Assembly: GCA_963678675.1 (NCBI GenBank)
Contig: OY783195.1
Location: forward strand, 7,264,001 to 7,328,000
Length of the DNA: 64,000 bases
Reading direction: 5' to 3'
Origin: Xiphydria camelus
Lineage: Eukaryota; Arthropoda; Insecta; Hymenoptera; Xiphydriidae
Shown: in pieces, positions 10,955-21,524 of the stretch
Layout: the number at the start of each line of letters is the position of its first letter
Numbering within the stretch: the first letter of the stretch is position 1
The notes under the pieces: model-generated
Seen by the model: only the letters and a program-made list of their open reading frames with translations
Database searches by the model: none
Told to the model about the DNA's origin: nothing
Made by a program: the position numbers and the translations under genes

Positions 10955-12136
10955 TAAACTGTTTCCCAATGAAGTACAACTATTTGTTCGATCATCACAT
11001 TATTCCGTTAATTAACAATTCCAAGTAAACCCAAAAGATCGACCCATTTATTTCTCACTTAATCGTTCGTTCATCTCGTTTCCCGCATTCGAAAATCTGC
11101 ACACGTTGAACGCGTCTATAACGATAGGTACGACGAACGCGAATGGGACGAGAAACAAGAGGTCCGCCAGTTCTTCCCCTTTCCTCACTTTCACCCCGAC
11201 AAAATATCCTTTCGCGCCGGGTTAATTTCACTCTTTGAGACGGATTTAATCAAATCCAAATTCCACGAGGACGCGGGCCGCGTAGTTCCGCAATGACTTC
11301 GGGGTACTTTGAAGTACGGCTCGAAGAGAGAAAGAGGAACGACGGTCCATCCCCCCGCACCCCTTCCAGAATCCGCGGAACAGCGACGCGCATTTTCTCA
11401 TTTCGGTTTTAATTCTCGCCGCCGCTCGTAATTTCGACCGCGCGGTCGTAAACTCGGTTTACGCACGTGCGATGCAGCGGGGTGCGACGCTTAGAGAAGT
11501 CCGGTAATAATAAATCGAGAAATCCCACGGCTCTCGCGCCATCGTACCGACGAAAATGGGTCGTGTTTTCTCGCCGACGCGCGGTGCAATAAAAGGTCGA
11601 CCTACCGCGACAGCTCGCCATATCGAGACTTTCCCCAACGAATGCAGGTTCAACCTCTTCCGCTGATTCGTTCGACCCACGTTTATTTTTCCGTGGCGAA
11701 CCCGCGACAGCTGCCGACGTTCGATATCAGAGACGTTCTCTTCCGCGTCGAGCTTTTGTACGCGGACAATTATCTTTATAGAGTGCACTTCTGTAGAATC
11801 ATTTTGCCCTCTTTGAAACTCTCGTGTATTTTTTTTTGAGTATACGACGATGTGAGAAATAGTGGAATTCACTTTAATCGTGATTAGGGGAGAGCGGGGC
11901 TAGTTCGTACGGCGAGGCTAAACCGTACAGCCTATAGGCTAAGCAAGTAACGATGGTGGCGCCGACGATTGGCCGGAAGCGGCAACTTTTGGCGGAGGGT
12001 CAGTCACAGTTAACAATACGTCAACTGTTACATTTCACATGGAAGGTCTACAAAATTTCGTTAAAAAAGTGCGAAACAATCAAATCGTAATTATTGTGTC
12101 GTAAATTGTTCTAATGTTGAAAAGAATTGTAATTCT
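10955..12136. other. No recognisable gene; GC-rich
   Basis: CpG-rich from 11050 to 11800 with overlapping short frames on both strands and no recognisable product. 11885-12060 precedes the THAP relic and may be its transposon end (GGGAGAGCGGGGCTAGTTCG), but no matching right end was found. Confidence 0.4.
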
Positions 12137-12944
12137 GTGCATTTTTATGCATACTCCATACTCCATACTCCATACTCCAAAATTTGTAGTAATCATTTCC
12201 AAGGAGGACAAAAATCAAATAATCCTCTCGAAGAGTCTTATAATCCTACAATATTCCCTACCATTTGTAAAAAGAGAACCCCAGTAATTTACAACAAACA
12301 AAAAGGCTCATTGCATGGAAAAAAAGAGAATACACTTAACAAAATGAGGAAAATGTTCATGGTATGTTATTAAATTTTTTTAATTAAAAACCCTATATAA
12401 TTTGCAGAAATGTGAAATTTATTATATTTTTAAAGATCTCCATGATGATGTATCAACTGATACAAATACTACGGGTATTTTAAGGGCTCTGTTGCCAAAG
12501 CGTAATAATATTGCCGTGCAAACAGATCCAATAATTGATGAAGAACAATCAGAAAATGATGCTCCCTCGGTGTTTTATTGTTGGCAAAATCCAGTGAGTA
12601 ATGAAGCTTCAACCCAAGCATTCATTACATTAAAAAAAAGAACCAAAATTAAAGTGGTTATACCTCCACCAAAATAGACTAAGAATACTTGTGTGGGCTC
12701 GGATATGCCCATGAGACTTGGATTTTTAGGCTATGAAGACATGAAGGACGATACAACAATGAAACAACTTTGTGGAGTAAAAATGAGCTTTTTCCACGTT
12801 TTACTAACATTTATTCAGCCTAAAATAGAAGGCCAGCCAGCTTACTTCAAAGTTTTAGATGCACCAAATCGACTAGTACTCTTTCTTATGAAAATGAAAC
12901 TTAGCTTGAGTTTTACGGCAACTGGCTATTTATTGAGTTTCTAA
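12137..12944 (+). pseudogene. Decayed THAP plus DDE_4 transposase gene (ISL2EU/PIF-like), 5' part
   Basis: The first piece encodes the C-terminal half of a THAP zinc finger (SKICSNHF followed by SYNPTIFPT). The N-terminal half with the first Cys pair is lost, replaced by a tandem ACTCCAT heptamer array (about 12150-12180). After a likely intron (donor near 12362, acceptor near 12407) a linker contains AVQTDP, common in these proteins, then an in-frame TAG at 12675-12677. The frame then reads LGFLGYEDMKDDTTMKQLCGV...FFHVLL, the helix-turn-helix that precedes the DDE_4 nuclease. It ends in a stop before the catalytic domain. It resembles the relic at 39885-41537 in architecture. The identification rests on motifs and domain order. 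Confidence 0.6.
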
Positions 12945-14224
12945 AACTACCTTTTCGATGATATTTTATGAGATATTAACTACTTTGTTTGAAAATACAA
13001 AAATGTACCTACGTCGTCTGCGTGTTGACTAACAACAAAGAACCTATCATTCGTATAGAAAATGAAGCTTGTCAATGAATTGTATAAATTAAAATTCTGT
13101 AAAAACTAAATTAATCTCACGCTGAATGTGAAAAAAAAATTCCGTAACTTTTTCAGGTTTTCCAATCTTAAATAGCCAAATCTTCCTGACCGCTGTAGGT
13201 ATAACTGTAGTATAAAGTGTTACGCATCAATTATTTTTCATCGAATAAACGAAGTAACTGATATTCATAAAACGGGTTATGACAACTAAGAAATAAACAT
13301 TAAAATAATTAAATTTTGTCAAATCATATTCTTATTTAATGGCTTTTTTTAACAAGAAAGAACTTAGATATGTACGTATGCACATATGGAGCACTTTTTT
13401 TAGATTTCTATATCAATTCTTCAAAATTTTAAGAGATTAGAAATCAAGCACTTTTGTGAGATTTGAGTATTTTCGAAAAATGTTAGAAAATTCTTTATTT
13501 TCCCTGACTTCTTCCTGATATACGTTATTCACTGACAATTCCAGGTTTTCCAAAATTCTCTGACCGCTGGACACCGTGGCGAGAATCAGCTAGACCTACA
13601 ATGGTAAGCTTTGCAAATTATAACTTTCTTACGGGTCTCCATTTTGAAATTCGAATAACGCGTAAGAACAGACGATGTCATCCACCCCAAACCGCGCCCT
13701 CTTCTGTCTCTTGGAAACGCGCGACGAGTCGGTAAACGGTTTTCACAATTTCGCACTTCCCGGATCCGCGACGGGAGCGTGGACCGGGCGCGATATCGAA
13801 TTACCCAACTTTTCCTTTCTTCGCCGCCTCTTTTCGAGGCTGTTTCCTTTTTACGGTTCTCGAGTTCTCTCGCCTCCCGCATTAACCCCTCCGCGAACGC
13901 GTCTCGCGGTTAATTTATCCGGCGAGGAGCTCTCGGGCAACTTAGAACCGCGCGGACTGAATTCTAACTCCTTCAAAACCGACTCGTTAGTCGAGCGCAA
14001 CGCTGCGGAATTCACGATAATTGTACGCTGCGCCGATGCAGCGAGTTAATCAGGTGAGCGAGGAGCGCGTATCGATTTTAATGAATTTCGCATGAGAATT
14101 TTCCCAAAGGTGCAGCGGTGGGAGTAAATGAATACCGATAATGCGAAAATAGAGGAACTTGCGTATTTGCAAGAAAATAATTGACAATATTTACAACATC
14201 TGAAAGACCGAATTTCAGAGTCAT
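12945..14224. other. No supported gene
   Basis: AT-rich to 13560, with two copies of a short AGGTTTTCCAA...CTGACCGCTG block (13153-13193 and 13542-13568), then CpG-rich 13580-14060. The open frame at 13675-14049 has no recognisable domain and its codons look compositional. Confidence 0.4.
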
Positions 14225-15550
14225 ACACTGAGAAAAATGGGTACCTACTAATAAAATTATTCTGAAATAGTGGATTGTTAACACATTAGTATCTATATTC
14301 TTCTGCTGTAACACGAATTCTTTTCTCAGAAATCCTTATTTCAAAACGTAGTGATACTATTATTTTTAATAAAACAAGAACACAGCTTTCTTGACTTCTC
14401 AGTCAGACATTCCAGATTAAAGACATGCGTTTTAAGTTAAAGTCACTTTAAATTTTCTTCATTTTTACTTCAAATTAACAGAATTCGTTTGTTACAAGTG
14501 ATTACATTGCAAATGATATATCAAATTTAAATCACGCCATGATCAAAATACAGCTAAATTAACAACTAAGGTACTTAACAAGTAAAATTTACTTATTTTT
14601 TCCGAAACATAATTTCATTATTCAATTACATAAATAACAGCGCCAAGGGAGAACTCATAAAACACATATAGTTGCTGCATGTCGTGATGTAGATTTTTGG
14701 AAAGTTGCTATAAAATTTACACTATATGTCTAGCTAATCTACATAAATCGGTATGATCGTCATGACGTTTACACTAATACAATAATTGATTGTTCGAAAA
14801 TTTACGTTTGTTTTGCCGCGTGAATTTGAAAAATAATTATTCCTAAATAAATCGTTGTATTTACATTAAAACGTGACTCAAATTAATCACTGTATTGATT
14901 GTAGGAATATATTTACAAAAAATTGTGCTTATATTGAATATGTGTTTAACATTTTATTTGTATTATTTTGAAATCATTTATTGTCAAAAATATGCTAGCC
15001 TAATGAGAACTCATAAGGCGCACAACCTTGATGCCTTTGATGAGCATACTGCATACTGCCTGATGTTGCTGTACAATTTACGTACATTTGAATATTTGAA
15101 TGAGTTATTCCTAAATATTTAAGAATACAAGATTCTAGGCTGATAATGAGAAAAATAACTCAATTAAAATGAAAAAATGTATCTGGTTAAACGAGTTTAG
15201 TTATTTTAACCAAAATACTAGTAAGTTTAACCAAATATCTAGTTATTCTAACTACATGTTTAGTTACTCTATAACTACATATCTAGTTATTCTAACCAAA
15301 AAATGGTCAGTTCATCCAAATAGATGGAGGATCCATATTTCACCAAACATTTTGGTTATATGATCTCCAGGATTTTGACTAAATTGACCAGGTTATTTTT
15401 CTCAGTGTATCAATGTATATCTTTTTTTTAGAATAGTGGTATCCTACCATTTTGAAATGCATACCTATATTAATCACGATATATTTGCTCTACAGTGTCT
15501 TTACAGCTAGTAGAATTATATCACGCGTAACGATCCATTTTCCTCAGTGT
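14225..15550. mobile_element. Possible MITE or foldback element with CACTGAGAAAA-type ends
   Basis: ACACTGAGAAAAATGGGTACC at the left and its approximate inverse (GATCCATTTTCCTCAGTGT) at 15550 could be the ends of one 1.3-kb element, with the MITE at 15146-15410 nested in it. The TIR match is only about 20 bp, so the two ends may be unrelated members of the family. Confidence 0.3.
15146..15410. mobile_element. MITE, CACTGAGAAAA-type family
   Basis: Starts near AATGAGAAAAATAACTCAAT and ends with ACCAGGTTATTTTTCTCAGT. Inside are repeated CTAGTTATTCTAAC blocks. Close relative of 6325-6592 and of the fragments at 20812-21051. Confidence 0.7.
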
Positions 15551-17135
15551 ATGTATATCGGCAAAAATTAAGGATCCTTCATTTCCACTCAACCTAAAAA
15601 AAGAAAGAAGTCACGACGAAAGATCGTTCCCCGCGCGGAACGGTTTTCGAATTACGGCACGCGGCCGTCTGTGTAAATGGAAGCTCACCACCGTGTAAAC
15701 AGAGAGCGGAGCTTTTATGACCCCCGTGCTTCCCTCCGTGTCCCTCTTATTGAAGCCCTCCGCCGCCGCACACCGACGCTACGGACTGCACGAGTGCATT
15801 GAGCCGACGCTTTTGTACGATTTCGGAATCGGTTCCGTTTTCACTATTGCCCACGAATTTGCCCACGTGTAACCCCCCTCCCCCTTCGCCGCTGTACGAA
15901 CTTTTCTCGCGTTCGACCATTTTGCTCGTTTCAACTCCGAAACTGAGAGGAGCGAGGTCCATTCGGAAATAGTATTCGCTTGATCGAACCCAGAAAAGGG
16001 GTCGAATGGAGGAAGGAACTCTTATCGGCGCAGTTCTTTTAAGAGGAAGTATCGCTCGAATGCAGTCTGCAGTTGAAACGATTCGGTACATTTGTATGCA
16101 TGGAATCGTTGATTCGAAACTCTTTACGGAGTTCGGAAACGAGAAATTAACGCGTCAGAATGGAATCGAAATTTCGTCGAGCGCGATTTAAAGGAAAGTA
16201 CAGAAACTGGGTTAGCAATTGTTGATTTTATTTTACATCTATTGATTTTTATAGTTTTCTAGCGATTTTATAGAATATTATATTGTATTTAGAAAAAATT
16301 TACAAGAAAAAATTCAAAACTTGAACAGAAATGCACCGTCATTAAATTTACGATTCTTGAGTTAACAAATAGAATGTAGAAGATTGCTAAATCCAGCGAT
16401 AACAGCCGAAATTATGTAACTTCCGAATATCGATCGAAAGTGCACTTCGGTCCACTTCGGTTCCCAGTCACTTGTATCTCAAAATTAGGTTACTACGCTC
16501 GCAAATTTGTTCATCTCGCGCTACTGCGATACAGTCGCATTTTCAAGGTCTTGAACCGCGCAGAGTTTGTTTTTTCAGAAATTGCGAGCCGACAAGCCCT
16601 AAGGGCTCGTGTCCGCAAAGTTGCAGCAGTAGTTCATAAAAGTCCGGTGGTGTATTCGAAATAAACAAACGCCGCGTATACAGCGAGTTCCGTCGTTTAT
16701 CCGATAAAACTGCAGCTACGTATACCGGAACACTCCAAAGTGACTATCAGACGTTCCTTCGTCGCGCCGGAAGTTGCATTTCTCGCCTCAGCTGCAGGTG
16801 TAGATACCCAGCGGGACTGCAGTAGATACTCTTCGAATTCATTTTCGCGTCTAAGTTTCGACGCGTTTATTTAAGACGTGACGCTATAGAGACGCTCGAA
16901 ATTGAGTATAAAACTCTTTTAAGCTCAAAAAGAACATTTAAAAGAAATTTAATGGAAAAATTCGTTTTCGTTTCGGGTTTAAACTCTCGTAAGAAGCAAA
17001 TTTCATTATTTGTAGTATATGCATTCTCAAAAGTGACATATATTCTCTGCTGCATGCCTAATTTTCGAAAAATAAAAAAGTAAAAACTATTCTCGTTGCT
17101 TTTCAAGTTCATTTTCGTTTCGCGTGGGAATCTCT
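15551..17135. other. No recognisable gene
   Basis: GC-rich 15600-16180 and 16430-16870 with short frames on both strands, AT-rich between. No domain, repeat or RNA gene is visible. Confidence 0.45.
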
Positions 17136-17371
17136 ACACCGAGAAAAGAGTTTGTTTCTAATTAATAAATGTTTGTTTAAATATGGCGAAATAAGTATTT
17201 GTTATCTATATTGCAATATTCATTTGGGATAATTGATCCTTTGAGGCAACCGTTTGAATAAAATAAATATTTTAATAATTAACATATATTTTCTTGCCCT
17301 GACAAAATATTTATTTCGCTGTATTTAAAAGTATATTTATTAACTATTAATAAACTGTTTTCTCGATGTGA
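17136..17371. mobile_element. MITE, CACTGAGAAAA-type superfamily (236 bp)
   Basis: ACACCGAGAAAAGAGTTTGT at 17136 is the inverse of the end at 17371 (GTTTTCTCGATGTGA). Arms of about 70 bp pair, including TATGGCGAAATAAGTATTT against AAATATTTATTTCGC. Confidence 0.75.
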
Positions 17372-17923
17372 GAAGGAATTCGATCGCACATTATCAACTC
17401 TCATTCGTATTACAAGAAATCAGTCGAGAGTTACATAAAATTGAATTTTTTTTTTAGTAAGACGCGCCATTTAAAAAGTTTCCCATCACTTTTGCCGTAA
17501 GCTCGTAAAAAATCGCGAGAACTAATATCGAAAACGCGCCGCTTTCTCGCGATTTACTTTTGGCTCACTCTCCTTGCGGCCAAGTTCCCCTTGTACTCCC
17601 CATTTCACCCGATGTCGAGAACCGTCTTGCTAATGGGAAAACTCGAGAACTAATCGCGGTGCAAGCCAGCGCTGCAGTTTCGCACTCTACGTACCACTGG
17701 CGAGTAAATAATACTTACTGCCTTCGCGCGGTATTCCTCTCGCGTGTGCAGTATGAATTGCAGCTCGTTATACCTTTCCTCGTCAAGAGCGAGTAATCGT
17801 TATTAGCGTCGTTACCGATAGATCACTTTCCCTTTGGAGACGGATATTGCTCCGTCCGAAGCACTTGTCGAATACACTGCATTTCACTGTCATTTATCAT
17901 GTATCAAAGAGAGAGCAGCCTTT
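17372..17923. other. No supported gene
   Basis: A frame at 17560-17796 shows no domain. The stretch is otherwise featureless. Confidence 0.4.
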
Positions 17924-18098
17924 ACACAGAACACAATTTAATTGAATACGAATCTTATAGAAACATTTATTCGAAGTAAATGCGCAAACATTTGTTTAAT
18001 TCAAATAAATCTTTGTTCGATATGAAAAAAATCCTATTTATGACTAATAAGTAAACCATCTAATAGGTTCGTATTCAAATAAACTTTTCCCTGAGTGT
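17924..18098. mobile_element. MITE with TTGAATACGAA subterminal motif (about 175 bp)
   Basis: The left end ACACAGAACAC...TTGAATACGAATCT pairs with AATAGGTTCGTATTCAAA...CCCTGAGTGT on the right. The same inverted motif pair is found in the element at 19093-19363. Confidence 0.65.
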
Positions 18099-18194
18099 TT
18101 TTAAAGACATCACGACTCCTCTTTATGAGAGATGTCTTCTTCAAGTTATTATCGTTGTCACGTATGGAAGAAAGTTGCGGTTGAGATTATCAGA

Positions 18195-18690
18195 TTAACG
18201 ATGATAAGAAATTGCAGCAGCTTCGATGCTTTCTGGAGACGGTGTAATGAAAATTAGGCTAATTATATGAAAATATGTTTTCACTTGAAATTTAATCGCT
18301 CATTAGAAAATCCGATAATGAATTCCTGGGATAGAAGTGCTTGACTTGAATGTTGCATTAAACGTTGCTCTAAATCTGAGTGACAACCACGATTGCGTTT
18401 TTCAATTAGAGAAAACTTCAGGTTTCCAATGAACTTCGACGGTTTTTCGTAAGGGGTTTTCTTCGTCATTATAGTAACGCATAGAAAATTAAAAGAAGAG
18501 CAGTTGCCGCCGAACGAATTAGGTCGGCGACGAAAGAAAACTGCAGCAGCTGCATCGCTTCCCGGAGATAATGCAGCAAGCGTTGAGCTAATGATACCAA
18601 AAAATGTCTTCACTTTAAATAACGCCGTTTTTTCAGCATGGGAGGTTTATTCCCAGGAAAGAAGTGCATTATCGGACTTCCTGTCAGTTT
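18195..18690. repeat. Old tandem duplication, about 330-bp period
   Basis: GCAGCAGCTTCGATGCTTTC at about 18212 and GCAGCAGCTGCATCGCTTCC at about 18542 open two stretches that stay alignable through TTTTCACTT / TCTTCACTT and on to CTGGGATAGAAGTGC / CCAGGAAAGAAGTGC. Divergence is high. Confidence 0.55.
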
Positions 18691-18946
18691 TTCCACTACT
18701 TGATTAACGCGTCAAACGTCCGGCCCTCCCAATATACCTATACGAGACACGATCGCTCAGTTTTCATGAAATTGCAAATAATTCCGTATTTTTCTGAGGA
18801 AGACTCCGAAGAAGAGCAAATATCGACTGTGATTATTTCATGCGCGCAAGTAATTCGATCGTAATTTTAATTTTAACCCAAATGTCAATGTTACTCAAAA
18901 AATATTGCGTGATTTTCTGTAACAAAAATCATAAACTAGTTAAATT

Positions 18947-19441
18947 ACACTGAGAAAAGCAATTTGTCGATCCAAGTAACCGTTGACATGAATAGTACCA
19001 GGAACATATTTATTTAAATAAAACATATTGCCATTGAATCAAATAGGTATGTTATTCGAATCAAGTGCAGATTCGTTCAATTCAATGAATATACACCCAG
19101 GAAAAGAGTCTAGTTGAATACGAACCTAAAATGAAAATTTATTTGAGATGAATAGGAATTTATTCACATTGAACAAAAGTCTATATGAATTAAATAAATA
19201 TTCTATCAGGTTCCTCTCTATTCACAATTAAGAAAATATGCAGGCGTCTGAAACATTTATTTAATTCAAGAAGACTTTTATTCGATGTGAATAAATGTCT
19301 ATTTACCTAAAATAAATTTTTCTGTTATATAGGTTCGAATTCAACTAGACCTTTTCGCTCAGTTTATACTTGTATATAAATATGTTCTTGGAACTATTCA
19401 TGTCGACAGTTACTTGGATCGGTAAATCAGTTTTCTCAGTA
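18947..19441. mobile_element. Outer MITE of a nested pair (495 bp)
   Basis: Arms of about 70 bp: ACACTGAGAAAAGCAATTTG...GATCCAAGTAACCGTTGACA on the left, and the inverse TGTCGACAGTTACTTGGATC...TTTTCTCAGT on the right, ending near 19441. Its loop carries a second element. Confidence 0.8.
19093..19363. mobile_element. Inner nested MITE (271 bp)
   Basis: ACACCCAGGAAAAGAGTCTA...TTGAATACGAACCT pairs with AGGTTCGAATTCAACTAGAC...CGCTCAGT. Relative of the element at 17924-18098. Confidence 0.75.
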
Positions 19442-20532
19442 TAGAGTAAAAACAGAACGCAGGACTATACACAAAAGTATGAACTACTCATAACTAAATC
19501 AAAGAAAACTTGATCCAAAAAACAATAATCTTCTTTCGAAGCCAAACTAACGCAGCATCTCCGACATTTATCTCGACTCGACTTAAACGCGGCTGCATCA
19601 AAAGAGCCTAAACAGTATTTAATCCCGCGTCATCATACGACTGCCTCTTAACTATAATTCCTTTCCCCTCCCCGACTCTTATCAGTCGATATACGACTGC
19701 CGTCAACACCTCCAAATCAATCATCCCGCAGCATCTCATATTTCATCCACTCGTCCGCCCTCCCGATGAAAGCCAAAGTACATCTCGAGCGCCGCGACGA
19801 TGCAGCCACTTCTCAACACCCGATGTGAACCCTCTTATCACTCTAGAACAAACGCGCCTCTAACTCCGCCTTGAGGAGCACACCGTCATCCAAAACATTT
19901 GCTCCGACGAATCATAGAATTCCCACGCGCGATGTCCATGAAAAAAAAACTCCAAAGGGATCGGAGGACTCTCGTCCTAGAAACACGAAGAGGATACTGG
20001 AGGACCTGCACGATGGAAACGAGGGAACCGGAAGAACAAAAAAGCGCTCCAAATACCCGATCGAAGCTATTATCACCAGCACCACATTCTTCGCAGCTCC
20101 AAACTCTCTTCCGAGATCTTCCACCCCCCCCCTCTCTCTCCTCTAAAACGCGCGAACCGTGAGCAGTCCTCTCGCGCGAACTGTATCCACTCCCTTTTCT
20201 CGCGCTCGCAAAATCTCCGCTCGCTGCCGCGGACACGCGCGCGCGAATCGAACGACGGGAGGACGCGGACTAAAACTACGGCGTCGCGACGACGAACACC
20301 TCGTTCGACGGCGCAGGGCGTACTGAGGTCGCGACGGAGAGAGACGTGCCCCTGCTACGCGCCCCCACGGACCGCGGGAGATGCCGAGATGTCAGACGAT
20401 ACTCTCGTCGCCACCGGCCAGGCGCGCGCGGCGGGGTTATACTCGCTTGCGCCGCGCTGCTCCATGTGCGGAGGCTGACGCGCCGCGCAAGCGCCCGCTC
20501 GCAAATCTCGTGCAGGGGTAAAGGGAGGGAGG

Positions 20533-20534
<2 letters not shown>
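19442..20534. other. No recognisable gene; strongly CpG-rich end
   Basis: 19850-20520 is GC-rich with open frames in several phases (for example 19871-20146 and 19886-20236), as expected from composition. No domain is visible. It could be a promoter or CpG-rich first-exon region of a gene outside the view, but nothing shows this. Confidence 0.4.

Positions 20535-20603
<69 letters not shown>
20535..20603. repeat. GA microsatellite
   Basis: About 60 bp of nearly pure GA dinucleotides. Confidence 0.95.
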
Positions 20604-20605
<2 letters not shown>

Positions 20606-20737
20606 GTGCGGCGGTGGCGCGGGTTCGGGGGTTGTCGGACTACGGAGGTCTGAATGGATGGAGGGAGGGTGGGGCAGTGGAGAGGGAGGGGGTCACGTTT
20701 ATCGATGAAGGGAGAGGACTTGGACGCGTGACGTGTC

Positions 20738-20757
20738 TTTCTTTCTTTCTTTCTTCC
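20738..20757. repeat. TTTC tetranucleotide microsatellite
   Basis: Short run of TTTC units. Confidence 0.8.
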
Positions 20758-20811
20758 GCTTTCTCTCTGTCTTAGTTGCAGCACGGAAAAAAATACTAAT
20801 TTTGTTTTAGT

Positions 20812-21051
20812 ACACCGAGAAAAATAATTAGGTTAAATTGATAAAGCGCATCCAGTTAAACGTGTTTAGTTATTCTAACCACACTGAGAAAAATAATTAG
20901 GTAGGCTAAAATGACAAAATGCAACTAGCTAAACACGTTTAGTTATACCAATCAAAATACTGGTCAGTTGAATCAAATATTTAGTTATTTTCACCAAATG
21001 TTTAATTATTCCAACCAAACGTTTAGTTATTCTAACCAAATATTGGACAGT
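20812..21051. mobile_element. Two truncated copies of the CACTGAGAAAA-type MITE in tandem
   Basis: ACACCGAGAAAAATAATTAGG at 20812 runs to TTAGTTATTCTAACC, then a second start CACTGAGAAAAATAATTAGG at 20883 continues with the family's TTTAGTTATTCTAACCAAA blocks until it meets the TTAA at 21052. The second copy lacks its 3' end, as if cut by the piggyBac-like end. Confidence 0.65.
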
Positions 21052-21055
21052 TTAA

Positions 21056-21524
21056 CCCTTAAATGCATGATTTTTTGTTTAAAAATAAAAAAATGAAAAA
21101 CTGGAAGATTTTACAAAACTAATACAGGGAGAAATAAAAATAAAAATTATATTTCACTTTGAACCGTTTTTTTTCTTCGAAAAAAGGGTATGTAGCCAAA
21201 TGGCAACATCATGCATTAAGTACATAGTATGACATTACATTACGTGAGAAATTTTTTGACACAATTATTACGTTTATTGAAACATAATTCTACATCGCAC
21301 TTCTCACACTTGGTATAGGTAAGTCCTTTGCAGTTAGGCAGCTTGCATTTCATTTTCTTATCCCGTCGCTCGCCGGTTGTATGCAGACTGGGAAATGTCA
21401 ATAATACAGTGACATGAGCGCCATGTACCAACAAATGCTTATAGTCTATTATAAAGCAGTACGTAGCCCAACGGACACTCTATGCAGCAAGTCGATATTT
21501 GCTCGCCATTCTCTTCTTCATATA
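21056..21524 (-). mobile_element. 3' end fragment of a piggyBac-like element
   Basis: TTAA at 21052-21055 is followed by CCCTTAAATGCATGA, the form expected of a piggyBac end. An inverted copy of the subterminal motif (CATCATGCATTAAG) lies at about 21206. The end of the transposase gene is on the minus strand. The element is cut at the pogo-like element that starts at 21525, and no continuation is seen after it. Confidence 0.6.
21240..21434 (-). pseudogene. piggyBac-like transposase, C-terminal Cys-rich domain only
   Basis: About 64 codons on the minus strand ending in KKFLT. They include CKLPNC, TKCEKCDVELC and NNC, the zinc-binding Cys-rich C-terminal domain that in piggyBac transposases follows the RNase H-like core and reads the terminal repeats. 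The catalytic part is absent. Open frame, but only a fragment. Confidence 0.65.

Noticed and set aside
13675..14049. 124-codon frame near a CpG-rich stretch
   Set aside because: No recognisable motif, no splice or start context, and an overlapping antisense frame of similar length.
20346..20784. Long overlapping frames on both strands across the GA repeat
   Set aside because: The translations are poly-Arg/Glu or poly-Ser/Leu made by the GA/CT microsatellite and GC-rich flank.
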